A stretch of 64,000 nucleotides of DNA from Pasteurella sp030783905 (GTDB taxonomy: Bacteria; Pseudomonadota; Gammaproteobacteria; Enterobacterales; Pasteurellaceae): positions 558,001 to 622,000 of the forward strand of contig CP182107.1 in assembly GCA_051122655.1 (NCBI GenBank), given 5' to 3'. The position numbers were made by a program, and so were the translations under genes. Below are positions 1 through 7,594 of the stretch, piece by piece (position 1 is the stretch's first letter; each line of letters starts with the position of its first letter). The notes beneath the pieces are model-generated. The model ran no database searches. It was given only the letters and a program-made list of their open reading frames with translations, and was not told where the DNA came from.

Positions 1-112
1 TTATACGTCACAGGCAATTTAATTGGTTAAAAAGGTTGCAATTTTCGGCAAAAATTCTATGCTTGTTGATGAGAAGTTAATCTCATGGGAACTTTATAAA
101 AAGGAGCAGATT

Positions 113-457
113 ATGGCATTAGGTTGGTATGAGCTTAAATTGGCAAAAGACGGTCAATTTATGTTTAATTTAAAAGCAGCAAATAGCCAAATAATTTTAA
201 CCAGTGAACTTTATCGTTCACGTTCAGCCGCAGAAAATGGCATTGCATCAGTTCAAAAAAATGGCATAGATGAAAAAAATTTCGAAGTGCGTGTCGCAAA
301 AAACAATAAGCCTTATTTTGTTTTAAAAGCAAAAAATCATCAAGAAATTGGTCGTAGTCAGTACTATGCCTCCTCCGTTTCGGCCAAAAAAGGTATCTTG
401 TCTGTGACTAAAAATGCCACCTCAACGGTGATTAAAGATTTGACCAGCGAAGCATAA
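113..457 (+). CDS. YegP-like DUF1508 two-repeat protein
   Basis: Small soluble protein of 114 residues made of two tandem DUF1508 (YegP) repeats. The first starts at WYELKLAKDGQ and the second at FEVRVAKNNKPYFVLKA; each ends with a serine/alanine-rich helix (SRSAAENGI and SSVSAKKGI). The ATG at 113 is chosen because AAGGAG lies just upstream at 101-106 and the repeat starts right after it; an in-frame TTG at 23 would add a tail with no family similarity. The molecular role of the family is not settled. It is monocistronic and is followed by a possible terminator. Family assignment is from the repeat pattern; function is unknown. Confidence 0.85.
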   Translation: MALGWYELKLAKDGQFMFNLKAANSQIILTSELYRSRSAAENGIASVQKNGIDEKNFEVRVAKNNKPYFVLKAKNHQEIGRSQYYASSVSAKKGILSVTKNATSTVIKDLTSEA

Positions 458-464
458 TCCAATC

Positions 465-511
465 AAACCGTTTGTGAAGCGATGGTGGGTTACGAACGGT
501 TTCTTTTCTTC
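465..511 (+). terminator. possible terminator after the YegP-like gene
   Basis: AAACCGTT (465-472) can pair with AACGGTTT (495-502), followed by a T/C-rich tract. The loop is long (22 nt) and the tract is not a pure T-run, so this is a moderate call. Confidence 0.4.
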
Positions 512-576
512 TCATTTTTCCGGCTTTCTCTTGCTTAATTTAACAAAAAGTAGTCGCTTTTCCTTTTTTTCTCGAG

Positions 577-582
577 TATAAT
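577..582 (+). promoter_or_regulatory. likely -10 box of the rplM-rpsI promoter
   Basis: A perfect TATAAT lies at 577-582, about 155 bases before rplM. The -35 region around 554-559 is a poor match. The position implies a long untranslated leader of about 150 nt, typical of ribosomal protein operons with translational feedback. Confidence 0.5.
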
Positions 583-672
583 CTTGCGACCCTGTGAATG
601 TACTGGATTTCCCACCAGACATTATTTTATCGAGATCGCACTCGAAGGGGTGTTTGATTAAGATTCATGGTT

Positions 673-703
673 GTGTTTATGCGTATATAAACGATATAAA
701 CAC
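673..703 (+). promoter_or_regulatory. rplM leader hairpin
   Basis: In the long 5' leader of rplM, GTGTTTAT (673-680) is complementary to ATAAACAC (696-703), a hairpin about 35 nt before the start codon. In E. coli the rplM-rpsI operon is autoregulated by L13 through its leader. Whether this hairpin is the L13 target here is inference. Confidence 0.35.
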
Positions 704-737
704 TGGGTATTAATATTATTTTATTGGTAATTAATTA

Positions 738-1166
738 ATGAAAACTTTTGTAGCAAAGCCAGAAACGGTTAAACGCGACTGGTATGTAGTAGATGCGACA
801 GGTAAAACTTTAGGTCGTTTAGCGACTGAATTAGCACGTCGCCTTCGTGGTAAACATAAAGCGGAATACACGCCACATGTTGATACAGGTGATTACATCA
901 TCGTGATTAACGCAGAGAAAGTTGCTGTAACAGGTAACAAAGAAAGCGATAAACTTTACCACTGGCACACTGGCTATGTAGGTGGCATCAAACAAGCGAC
1001 GTTTAAAGAAATGATCGCACGCCGTCCTGAAGCAGTGATTGAAATTGCGGTAAAAGGTATGTTGCCAAAAGGTCCATTAGGTCGCGCAATGTATCGTAAA
1101 TTGAAAGTGTATGCTGGTGCTGAACATAACCATGCTGCGCAACAACCACAAGTTTTAGATATTTAA
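738..1166 (+). CDS. rplM: 50S ribosomal protein L13
   Basis: Ribosomal protein L13 binds 23S rRNA early in assembly of the large subunit. The 142-residue product has the usual length and the conserved start (KTFVAKPETVKRDWYVVDA), the RLRGKHKAEYTPHVDTGDY segment and the MLPKGPLGR motif. It is the first gene of a two-gene operon with rpsI, 16 nt downstream, and is preceded by a long leader. Assignment is very secure. Confidence 0.98.
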   Translation: MKTFVAKPETVKRDWYVVDATGKTLGRLATELARRLRGKHKAEYTPHVDTGDYIIVINAEKVAVTGNKESDKLYHWHTGYVGGIKQATFKEMIARRPEAVIEIAVKGMLPKGPLGRAMYRKLKVYAGAEHNHAAQQPQVLDI

Positions 1167-1182
1167 TCACGAGGTTTAGGAT

Positions 1183-1575
1183 ATGGCAGAGAATCAAAAC
1201 TACGGCACAGGTCGCCGCAAAAGCTCTTCAGCTCGTGTATTTATTAAACCGGGCAGTGGTAAAATCACTATTAACCAACGTGATTTAGACGTTTATTTCG
1301 GTCGTGAAACAGCACGTATGATCGTTCGTCAACCGTTAGAGTTGGTTGAAATGACTGATAAATTAGACTTATATGTTACTGTAAAAGGTGGCGGTATTTC
1401 TGGTCAAGCGGGTGCAATCCGTCATGGTATCACTCGTGCATTAATCGAATATGATGAGAGTTTACGCTCTGTATTACGTGCAGCTGGTTTCGTGACTCGC
1501 GATGCACGTCAAGTTGAACGTAAAAAAGTGGGTTTACGCAAAGCGCGTCGTCGTCCACAATTCTCAAAACGTTAA
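1183..1575 (+). CDS. rpsI: 30S ribosomal protein S9
   Basis: Ribosomal protein S9 of the small subunit head; its basic C-terminal tail reaches the P-site tRNA. The product of 130 residues has the family signature GGGISGQAGAIRHGI and ends in the expected RRRPQFSKR tail. An AGG-rich ribosome site lies just before the ATG at 1183. It is cotranscribed with rplM and followed by a strong terminator. Confidence 0.98.
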   Translation: MAENQNYGTGRRKSSSARVFIKPGSGKITINQRDLDVYFGRETARMIVRQPLELVEMTDKLDLYVTVKGGGISGQAGAIRHGITRALIEYDESLRSVLRAAGFVTRDARQVERKKVGLRKARRRPQFSKR

Positions 1576-1600
1576 TTTCTATTTTACGTTTTATATTCAG

Positions 1601-1631
1601 ATTGCAAGCCCAAAAGGCTTGCAATTTTTTT
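1601..1631 (+). terminator. terminator of rplM-rpsI
   Basis: Perfect 10-bp stem ATTGCAAGCC / GGCTTGCAAT with a 5-base loop, followed by a T-run. A classic intrinsic terminator. Confidence 0.93.
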
Positions 1632-1656
1632 ATCACAATAAAATTTACCAGAATCT

Positions 1657-1687
1657 TTGGAAATCACGGGACGATTTGTGGTAGAAT
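1657..1687 (+). promoter_or_regulatory. possible sspA promoter
   Basis: TAGAAT at 1682-1687 is preceded by TG one base upstream, giving an extended -10. A TTGGAA at 1657-1662 could serve as the -35, although the 19-base spacer is long. It would give a leader of about 80 nt before sspA. Confidence 0.4.
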
Positions 1688-1773
1688 AAACGCCCATTTT
1701 TTATATAAAATCATGCCAAAATCGGGCAAAGTTTAATAAATTTTAATTCATTTTAGAGCTGTCGGAGGAATAG

Positions 1774-2412
1774 ATGACAAGCGCTGCAAATAAACGTTCA
1801 ATAATGACACTTTTTTCAGATAAAACAGATATTTATTGCCATCAAGTAAGGATTGTTTTGGCTGAAAAGGGTGTTGCTTATGAAACGGAAGTTGTAGATC
1901 CTCAAGTCGTATCAGAAGATTTAATGGAATTAAATCCGTATGGCACGTTGCCGACATTAGTTGATCGTGATTTAGTTTTATTTAATTCACGTATTATTAT
2001 GGAATATCTTGATGAGCGTTTCCCTCATCCACCACTCATGCCTGTTTATCCAGTGGCACGGGGAAAAAGCCGTTTATTAATGTTACGTATTGAGCAAGAT
2101 TGGTATCCCGTATTAGCAAAAGCAGAAAAGGGTACCGATGAAGAACGTGCAGTTGCATTAAAGCAATTAAGAGAAGAAATTTTAGCGATTGCACCTATTT
2201 TTACCCAAATGCCTTACTTCATGAGCGACGAATTTAGTTTAGTGGATTGTTATATCGCGCCATTATTATGGCGTATGCAAGAACTAGGTGTGGATTTCAC
2301 TGGCGCAGGTAGCAAAGCGATTAAAGCATACATGGCACGTGTGTTTGAACGCGATTCATTTATGCAATCTTTGGGTGTGTCTGCGCCGAAAAATTTAATG
2401 GATGAGAAATAA
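1774..2412 (+). CDS. sspA: stringent starvation protein A
   Basis: SspA is an RNA polymerase-associated protein with a glutathione S-transferase fold that affects stress gene expression in enteric bacteria. The 212-residue product begins with ANKRSIMTLFSDKTDIYCHQVR, the N-terminal thioredoxin-like domain, followed by the helical C-terminal domain (EFSLVDCYIAPLLWR). The ATG at 1774 follows CGGAGGA, a strong ribosome site. sspB follows 6 nt later, the usual sspAB operon, and the rplM-rpsI genes upstream match the arrangement in enterics. Confidence 0.96.
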   Translation: MTSAANKRSIMTLFSDKTDIYCHQVRIVLAEKGVAYETEVVDPQVVSEDLMELNPYGTLPTLVDRDLVLFNSRIIMEYLDERFPHPPLMPVYPVARGKSRLLMLRIEQDWYPVLAKAEKGTDEERAVALKQLREEILAIAPIFTQMPYFMSDEFSLVDCYIAPLLWRMQELGVDFTGAGSKAIKAYMARVFERDSFMQSLGVSAPKNLMDEK

Positions 2413-2418
2413 TTCAGC

Positions 2419-2898
2419 ATGGTACATAAAGCGTCACCTAAGCGTCCTTATTTATTAAGAGCTTATTATGATTGGTTAGTGGATAATGATTTTACCCCTT
2501 ATTTAGTGGTCGATGCCACTTATGCTGGTGTGAAAGTCCCCGTGGAATATGTTAAAGATGGACAAATTGTCCTCAATTTATCTGCAAATGCGACGGGGAA
2601 TTTGGTGCTAAGTCATGAGAGTATTCAGTTTAGCGCACGTTTTCGGGGTGTTTCACAGGATATTTATATTCCAATGGGGGCAGCGGTGGCTATTTATGCT
2701 CGTGAGAATGGTGATGGTGTGCTGTTTGAACCTGAAGCGATTTATGATGAGGTAGCGCCTGCTATTCACGTTGAGCAACCATTGAGTTTTGTCGATGCGG
2801 TTGATAAGCCAAAAGCCAGCGAGAATACTCAAAAAAGCACAAACAAAGACAACACGACGGAAAAAAAATCGACTTCTCATTTAAGAATTATTAAATAA
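2419..2898 (+). CDS. sspB: ClpXP adaptor protein SspB
   Basis: SspB tethers ssrA-tagged proteins to ClpXP and speeds their degradation. The 159-residue product has the substrate-binding N-terminal domain (PYLLRAYYDWLVDNDFTPY), a flexible linker rich in N, T, K and S, and a C-terminal LRIIK that matches the ClpX-binding motif (LRVVK in E. coli). Translation is probably coupled to sspA, only 6 nt upstream. Confidence 0.96.
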   Translation: MVHKASPKRPYLLRAYYDWLVDNDFTPYLVVDATYAGVKVPVEYVKDGQIVLNLSANATGNLVLSHESIQFSARFRGVSQDIYIPMGAAVAIYARENGDGVLFEPEAIYDEVAPAIHVEQPLSFVDAVDKPKASENTQKSTNKDNTTEKKSTSHLRIIK

Positions 2899-2918
2899 GA
2901 GGGGTTTTCTTTCTTCAT

Positions 2919-2947
2919 AAAAAACACGCGTTTACGCGTGTTTTTTT
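2919..2947. terminator. bidirectional terminator between sspB and kdsC
   Basis: AAAAACACGCG / CGCGTGTTTTT with a TTTA loop, flanked by A- and T-runs, so it can end transcription of sspAB on the plus strand and of kdsD-kdsC on the minus strand. Confidence 0.9.
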
Positions 2948-2959
2948 GTTGTAGGAGGT

Positions 2960-3505
2960 TTATTGTGCCATTTTTTTTGCGGCTTTTAAGAAGCCTTGCG
3001 CACAAGTATATATGTCGCTTTTATGTTGTGCCGCGAGAATCATGTCGGACATTTCACGGAACGCCCCTTGTCCACCTTTTAGGCTCAATACATGATCAGC
3101 TTGCGATTTGACATAAGCGGGCGCATCTTGGACGGCAAAGGCGACACCACAGACAGCAAAGGCAGGCAAATCAACACTGTCATCACCAATATAGGCTGTT
3201 TCTTGCGCACAGACATTGGCTTGTTGCATCAGTTCAAAACAAGCACTCTCTTTTTCCAATTTGCCAAGGAAAAAGAGTTGAATCCCTAAATCGGCAATGC
3301 GTTTGCGTAAAATCGGTGAATCTCGTCCAGAGAGTACCGCAACTTGAATACCGGATTCCATTAACATTCGGATACCTAATCCATCTCTTACATGGAAGGT
3401 TTTGAACGCTTCACCTTGTGCATCATAATGCAAGGAACCATCCGTCAGTACCCCGTCAATATCGGTAATGACAAATTTAATATTTTGGAGTTTTTGCGTT
3501 AACAT
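2960..3505 (-). CDS. kdsC: 3-deoxy-D-manno-octulosonate 8-phosphate phosphatase
   Basis: KdsC removes phosphate from KDO 8-phosphate to give KDO for the lipopolysaccharide inner core. The 181-residue product is a cap-less HAD phosphatase: the nucleophile motif DIDGVLTDGS lies near residue 15, then LSGRDS, a conserved lysine (KLEKESACF) and IGDDSVDLPAF as the magnesium-binding motif. Its ATG overlaps the stop codon of kdsD by one base (TAATG), so the two KDO genes are translationally coupled. Confidence 0.96.
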   Translation of the reverse strand: MLTQKLQNIKFVITDIDGVLTDGSLHYDAQGEAFKTFHVRDGLGIRMLMESGIQVAVLSGRDSPILRKRIADLGIQLFFLGKLEKESACFELMQQANVCAQETAYIGDDSVDLPAFAVCGVAFAVQDAPAYVKSQADHVLSLKGGQGAFREMSDMILAAQHKSDIYTCAQGFLKAAKKMAQ

Positions 3506-4440
3506 TAGCTGGTAAACTCCACAAGACCAACGACATGTTGTTGATCGTTAACCACCACTAAAGAGTGGATTTTTTTCGCTTTCATAAAGGCTTCTGCTTC
3601 AGCTAAATAAGCATCTTGATGAATGGTTTTTGGATGAGACGTCATTAAATCTTGTGCTGTTTTACGTAAGGTTTCTGCCCCATTAGCGGTAAGTGCACGA
3701 CGAATATCACCGTCAGTAATAATCCCTTTTAATTGATTTTGCTCCATCACTAAAGCCACCCCCATTCGACCTTCATTCATGATTGTCAAGCAATCTGTAA
3801 AGGAGGTTTCTAAGCGCGTAACTGGCAGACGCGTTTGCATTTCATCTTTGACACGGCATAATAAACGGCGTCCTAGGCTGCCACCAGGGTGGAAACGAGC
3901 AAAATCTGCGGGCTTGAAATCACGAGCTTTAATTAAAGAAACGGCAAGTGCATCCCCTAATGCCATTGTCACCAACACAGAAGTGGTCGGCGCAAGATTA
4001 TTAGGGCAGACTTCACGCTCAACACTAATATCAAGCACATAGTCGGAATGTTTAGCGAGGGTTGAATTTGGATTACCTGTGAGGGCAATGATTTTATTAC
4101 CGAAATTTTTCAGGCTTGGAATGAGTTTATTGACATCGTCTGTTTCACCGCTATAAGAAATCAACATCACAATATCAATCGGTTTGAGCATACCTAAGTC
4201 ACCGTGGAAGGCTTCTGTTGGATGTAGGAAAAAACTTGGTGTACCCGTAGAAGCAAAGGTGGCGACCATTTTTTTCCCTACCAAACCCGATTTCCCGATC
4301 CCGCCAATTACTAAGCGCCCTTGGCAGTGTAAAATTAACTCAACGATTTCGTTAAAGTGGGCATCAAGTCGTTGACTTAAACGAGCCAGTGCTTTTTCTT
4401 CAATCGTTAATGTTTCACGTGCGATCTGCAAATAGTTCAT
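3505..4440 (-). CDS. kdsD: D-arabinose 5-phosphate isomerase
   Basis: KdsD converts ribulose 5-phosphate to arabinose 5-phosphate, the first dedicated step of KDO synthesis. The 311-residue product has an N-terminal SIS domain (GRLVIGGIGKSGLVGKK, then STGTPSFFLHP) and two C-terminal CBS repeats. The start is placed at the ATG of MNYLQIARETLTIEEKAL because AAGGACT lies just upstream and the longer frame to 4554 adds 38 unconserved residues. First gene of the kdsD-kdsC pair. Confidence 0.95.
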   Translation of the reverse strand: MNYLQIARETLTIEEKALARLSQRLDAHFNEIVELILHCQGRLVIGGIGKSGLVGKKMVATFASTGTPSFFLHPTEAFHGDLGMLKPIDIVMLISYSGETDDVNKLIPSLKNFGNKIIALTGNPNSTLAKHSDYVLDISVEREVCPNNLAPTTSVLVTMALGDALAVSLIKARDFKPADFARFHPGGSLGRRLLCRVKDEMQTRLPVTRLETSFTDCLTIMNEGRMGVALVMEQNQLKGIITDGDIRRALTANGAETLRKTAQDLMTSHPKTIHQDAYLAEAEAFMKAKKIHSLVVVNDQQHVVGLVEFTS

Positions 4441-4554
4441 TTCAGAGTCCTTTATCGACATAAAAACTGAGGGAATTATAACATAAGATTGTCGTTGATT
4501 TTGAGTTTTACATTGATTTAGCGCAAGCTTTGCTTTTTCCTTGGCAAAAGACAA

Positions 4555-4563
4555 AAGTGCGGT
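4555..4563 (+). repeat. DNA uptake signal sequence (extragenic copy)
   Basis: AAGTGCGGT, the 9-base core of the Pasteurellaceae uptake signal. Other perfect copies read in this window, in either orientation, lie near 5599, 10957, 15179, 16118, 18621, 21027, 24122, 31379, 31413, 32653, 32681, 36485, 40279, 46272, 46300, 49096, 50069, 51498, 52183, 58985, 61894, 63537 and 63611. Confidence 0.9.
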
Positions 4564-4591
4564 CGATTTTCGTTGGATTTCAAATAAGTTC

Positions 4592-4620
4592 TGTCTTTTT
4601 TGCCGGAATTCCGTTATACT
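4592..4620 (+). promoter_or_regulatory. rnpB promoter
   Basis: TATACT at 4615-4620 is a good -10 box placed to start transcription at about 4627-4629, where the RNase P RNA begins. The -35 (TGTCTT at 4592-4597, 17-base spacer) is weaker. Confidence 0.6.
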
Positions 4621-4628
4621 GCGCGCCT

Positions 4629-5000
<372 letters not shown>

Positions 5001-5002
<2 letters not shown>

Positions 5003-5735
5003 AGTACTTTTCTACACGCGCTTTTACCGCTTGTATCTTACTAAAATCCGCTCGCCAGATTTTTTGATCATCTTGGCTGTTTTCGCCCATTACGGCTTCC
5101 GCGTGAGATTGCATTTCACTTAAACGATAACTTTTTCCAGATAAATGTAATTCACTGACCCCTGTATTCTCGGCTAACCAGGCCGCATTTTCTGCATTAA
5201 TCCCGGCCCCTGCCATTATTGTGATACGGTTTGATGCCAGTTCCACTAATTGTTTAATTAAGGGTTGACCTGCTATGGCATTCGCTTTTTGCCCCGAAGT
5301 CAAAACGCGTTCACAACCTAGCTGAATTAATTGTGTTAAACTTGTTATCGGATCGCGACAAAGATCAAACGCGCGATGGAAGGTGACCCCTAATCCTTCT
5401 GCTGCCTGTATTAACCTTTCGCAAACCGATAGGTCAATTTCAGCATGTTGAGTCAATGCACCGATCACGATGCCTTGAGCACCGAGTTGTTTGGCAAGAT
5501 GAATATCATCAATCATCATCTTGACTTCATGTGTATTAAACAAGAAATCGCCTGCTCTTGGTCGAATCATCACATAGCAAGGAATTTGGGCTAAATTAAC
5601 CGCACTTTTAATCAATGAATAGGGGGGCGTGACACCTCCCACGGAAAGACAACCACAGAGTTCTAGACGATCAGCGCCCGCATGTTGTGCGATGAATACT
5701 GATTCGATATTATCAATACAGACTTCGATTTTCAT
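5001..5735 (-). CDS. cutC: CutC family protein
   Basis: Cytosolic TIM-barrel protein historically linked to copper homeostasis; the biochemical role is disputed. The 244-residue product carries the family start MKIEVCIDN, HAGADRLELCG, and the TFHRAFD and LTSGQ motifs. The ATG at 5735 is used because the longer frame has no similarity upstream of MKIEV. The stop codon lies inside the 3' end of rnpB on the other strand. It sits downstream of the TolC-like gene but is separated from it by a terminator. Confidence 0.93.
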
Positions 5736-5765
5736 AAGATGCGATCCTGGACCAGAGTGAATAAA

Positions 5766-5786
5766 AAAGAGGCTAACTGCCTCTTT
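5766..5786 (-). terminator. terminator of the TolC-like gene
   Basis: AAAGAGGC / GCCTCTTT with a short TAACT-type loop. On the minus strand it is followed by a T-run, so it ends the efflux gene transcript just before cutC. Confidence 0.8.
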
Positions 5787-5790
5787 CTTG

Positions 5791-7161
5791 TTATTGAATC
5801 GAGTAATACCCCGCCATAGCACTGTAAATGCTATTTTCTTGCTGAATCAATTGATATTTCGCATTTAAAATAGCTAATTTTGCATCGTTCTCGGTATTCG
5901 CTGCCGTTAACCAATCCCTTAAGGATGCCACCCCAGCATCATAGCGATTTTTGTAGTATTGGGTAATGCGTTTGTTGTAAGCATCCGCTTTTTGCAGATT
6001 CGCAAAATTTGCTTTTGATTGTTGGTAGTTGAAATAGAGGGTATCAATTTCATTTAGTGCCGTAGTGATTGCTTGTTCATAGTTCACTTTGGCGAGTTCG
6101 TAATTTGCTTCTGAAATTTTTACATTCCATCTGACGGTATTCCAATTGAGGAAAGGCAGATTAATCCCAATTAGTCCGCTCGCTATTGGTGTATCTAGTG
6201 CGGTGTCAATTTTGGCACCTGCAGAAGCCAAACTCGCACCTAGCGTAATGGTTGGGAACCAACTTTTTTGTACCGCTTTCGCATCTTTAAACGCAGCGCT
6301 TAAACGATATTGTGCGCTTTTAATGTCAGGTCGGTTAGCAATAGTTGAAACGGGTACATTGGTGTTCACCCCCAGTGTTTTCACATTTAAAATAGCTGGG
6401 AATCTGACATTTAACGCTTCATTCGGTTTTAAATTAAGTAAATTACGCAAAGTTTGTTCTGCGACTTTTCGTTGTGTTTGATAAGTGATCAACTGGTTAC
6501 GGGCTCTTAATACAGCTTGTTGTGCTTGATCTGAACTTGCACTGTCGGCTATACCGAGTTTAAAACGATTTTGCATGATCGTATTAATTTGGCTGTAATA
6601 GTTAATGGTGCCCTCTGTCGATTGTACTGCATCGTTGAGGAAGGCGAGACGGTAATAGGTCGCGATGACAGAATTGATGAGAGATAAACGTGCCGCCTCA
6701 AGATCTTGGGCACTGGCTTTATGTGCCCATTCACCTGCGGAAGCAGAGTCGGCTAAACGTCGCCAGAGATCTAAGGTGTAGCTAACATTAATAGAACCAC
6801 CATGCTGAATTTTTGAAGGCTGACTGTGTTCAATATTTCGCGTTGCTGTTGATTCCACTTTACCACTAAAGGCAGGCACTAAATTCGCCCCTACTAAATT
6901 CGCTTGATAAAGCGCCTTATTCACATTGATAGCGGCTTTAGCCAAATTTTTATTATTGTCTAATGCTTGCTGAATTAAGGTGTTGAGCTGTGTATCTCGA
7001 TAGTGTTCCCACCAACTTTCTTGCACCGCATATTGTTTTGTGATTTCTTGATACTGTTGAAAGTCTTGCTTGGCTTGTTGGTATGAATCATCCAGATTAG
7101 CACAACCAACCAACGCTGTAGATAATAATAAAAAAGTAATTGGGTTTCGTTTTAACATCAT
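5791..7161 (-). CDS. TolC/NodT-family outer-membrane efflux lipoprotein
   Basis: Outer-membrane channel of a tripartite efflux or export system, anchored by a lipidated cysteine. The 456-residue product has a signal peptide with lipobox LVGC (cysteine near residue 20), then two OEP repeats typical of the OprM/CusC/NodT group: YTLDLWRRLADSASAGEWA in the first, LPFLNWNTVRWNVKISEANY in the second. AAGGA lies 5 bases before the ATG. No RND pump or membrane fusion gene is adjacent, so its partner must be encoded elsewhere. Substrate cannot be told from sequence. Confidence 0.9.
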   Translation of the reverse strand: MMLKRNPITFLLLSTALVGCANLDDSYQQAKQDFQQYQEITKQYAVQESWWEHYRDTQLNTLIQQALDNNKNLAKAAINVNKALYQANLVGANLVPAFSGKVESTATRNIEHSQPSKIQHGGSINVSYTLDLWRRLADSASAGEWAHKASAQDLEAARLSLINSVIATYYRLAFLNDAVQSTEGTINYYSQINTIMQNRFKLGIADSASSDQAQQAVLRARNQLITYQTQRKVAEQTLRNLLNLKPNEALNVRFPAILNVKTLGVNTNVPVSTIANRPDIKSAQYRLSAAFKDAKAVQKSWFPTITLGASLASAGAKIDTALDTPIASGLIGINLPFLNWNTVRWNVKISEANYELAKVNYEQAITTALNEIDTLYFNYQQSKANFANLQKADAYNKRITQYYKNRYDAGVASLRDWLTAANTENDAKLAILNAKYQLIQQENSIYSAMAGYYSIQ

Positions 7162-7446
7162 GACAATCCTTAGTTAAACATGCGAGTCGCTTGACCCATT
7201 TGCAAGAACGGATTATAGCAATTTTTTTCTTGTCTGACTAAAACCTTCATCTTGGTATGAGATGTAATTGGTCTAACAGTGCACAATGACATGCTCATCA
7301 CTAAAAGGGCAGTCTATTTTGCGCGAGAAAATCGCGATTTTTTTCATTTATCGTGCTTCACACAATAGCTTAAAATTGTTTTATCCCGATTATGTTGAGC
7401 AAGGAAAAACAATGAAAGCAACCGATTTTAGACTCGCAAGTTGGTG

Positions 7447-7464
7447 AATGAACGTTCGTTCATT
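7447..7464. promoter_or_regulatory. TetR-type operator palindrome
   Basis: AATGAACG-TT-CGTTCATT is a perfect 8-bp inverted repeat with a 2-base centre, typical in form of TetR/AcrR-family operators. It lies about 285 bp upstream of the divergent TolC-like gene and just before the glnS promoter. No TetR gene is present in the window. Confidence 0.55.
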
Positions 7465-7520
7465 TTATCATTAAAAAGGAAAATAGGAAGATGAAAATCA
7501 CAAGAAAAGACAGGGTATTT

Positions 7521-7549
7521 TTGTATTCTGGAGGCAAACAGGGTAGAAT
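7521..7549 (+). promoter_or_regulatory. glnS promoter
   Basis: TTGTAT (7521-7526) and TAGAAT (7544-7549) are separated by exactly 17 bases and would start transcription about 40 nt before glnS. Confidence 0.65.
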
Positions 7550-7594
7550 AGCTAGCATTTTTATAACAAAACCATTATGGAATTCGAGGTCAGA

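Larger units (their letters stand above)
7162..7594. other. 433-bp gene-free region between the TolC-like gene and glnS
   Basis: No convincing protein gene is seen. The right part holds the glnS promoter and a TetR-type palindrome. Two very short frames with plausible ribosome sites (from 7411, 11 codons; from 7491, 35 codons) resemble nothing recognised; the second runs through the glnS promoter. Confidence 0.6.
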
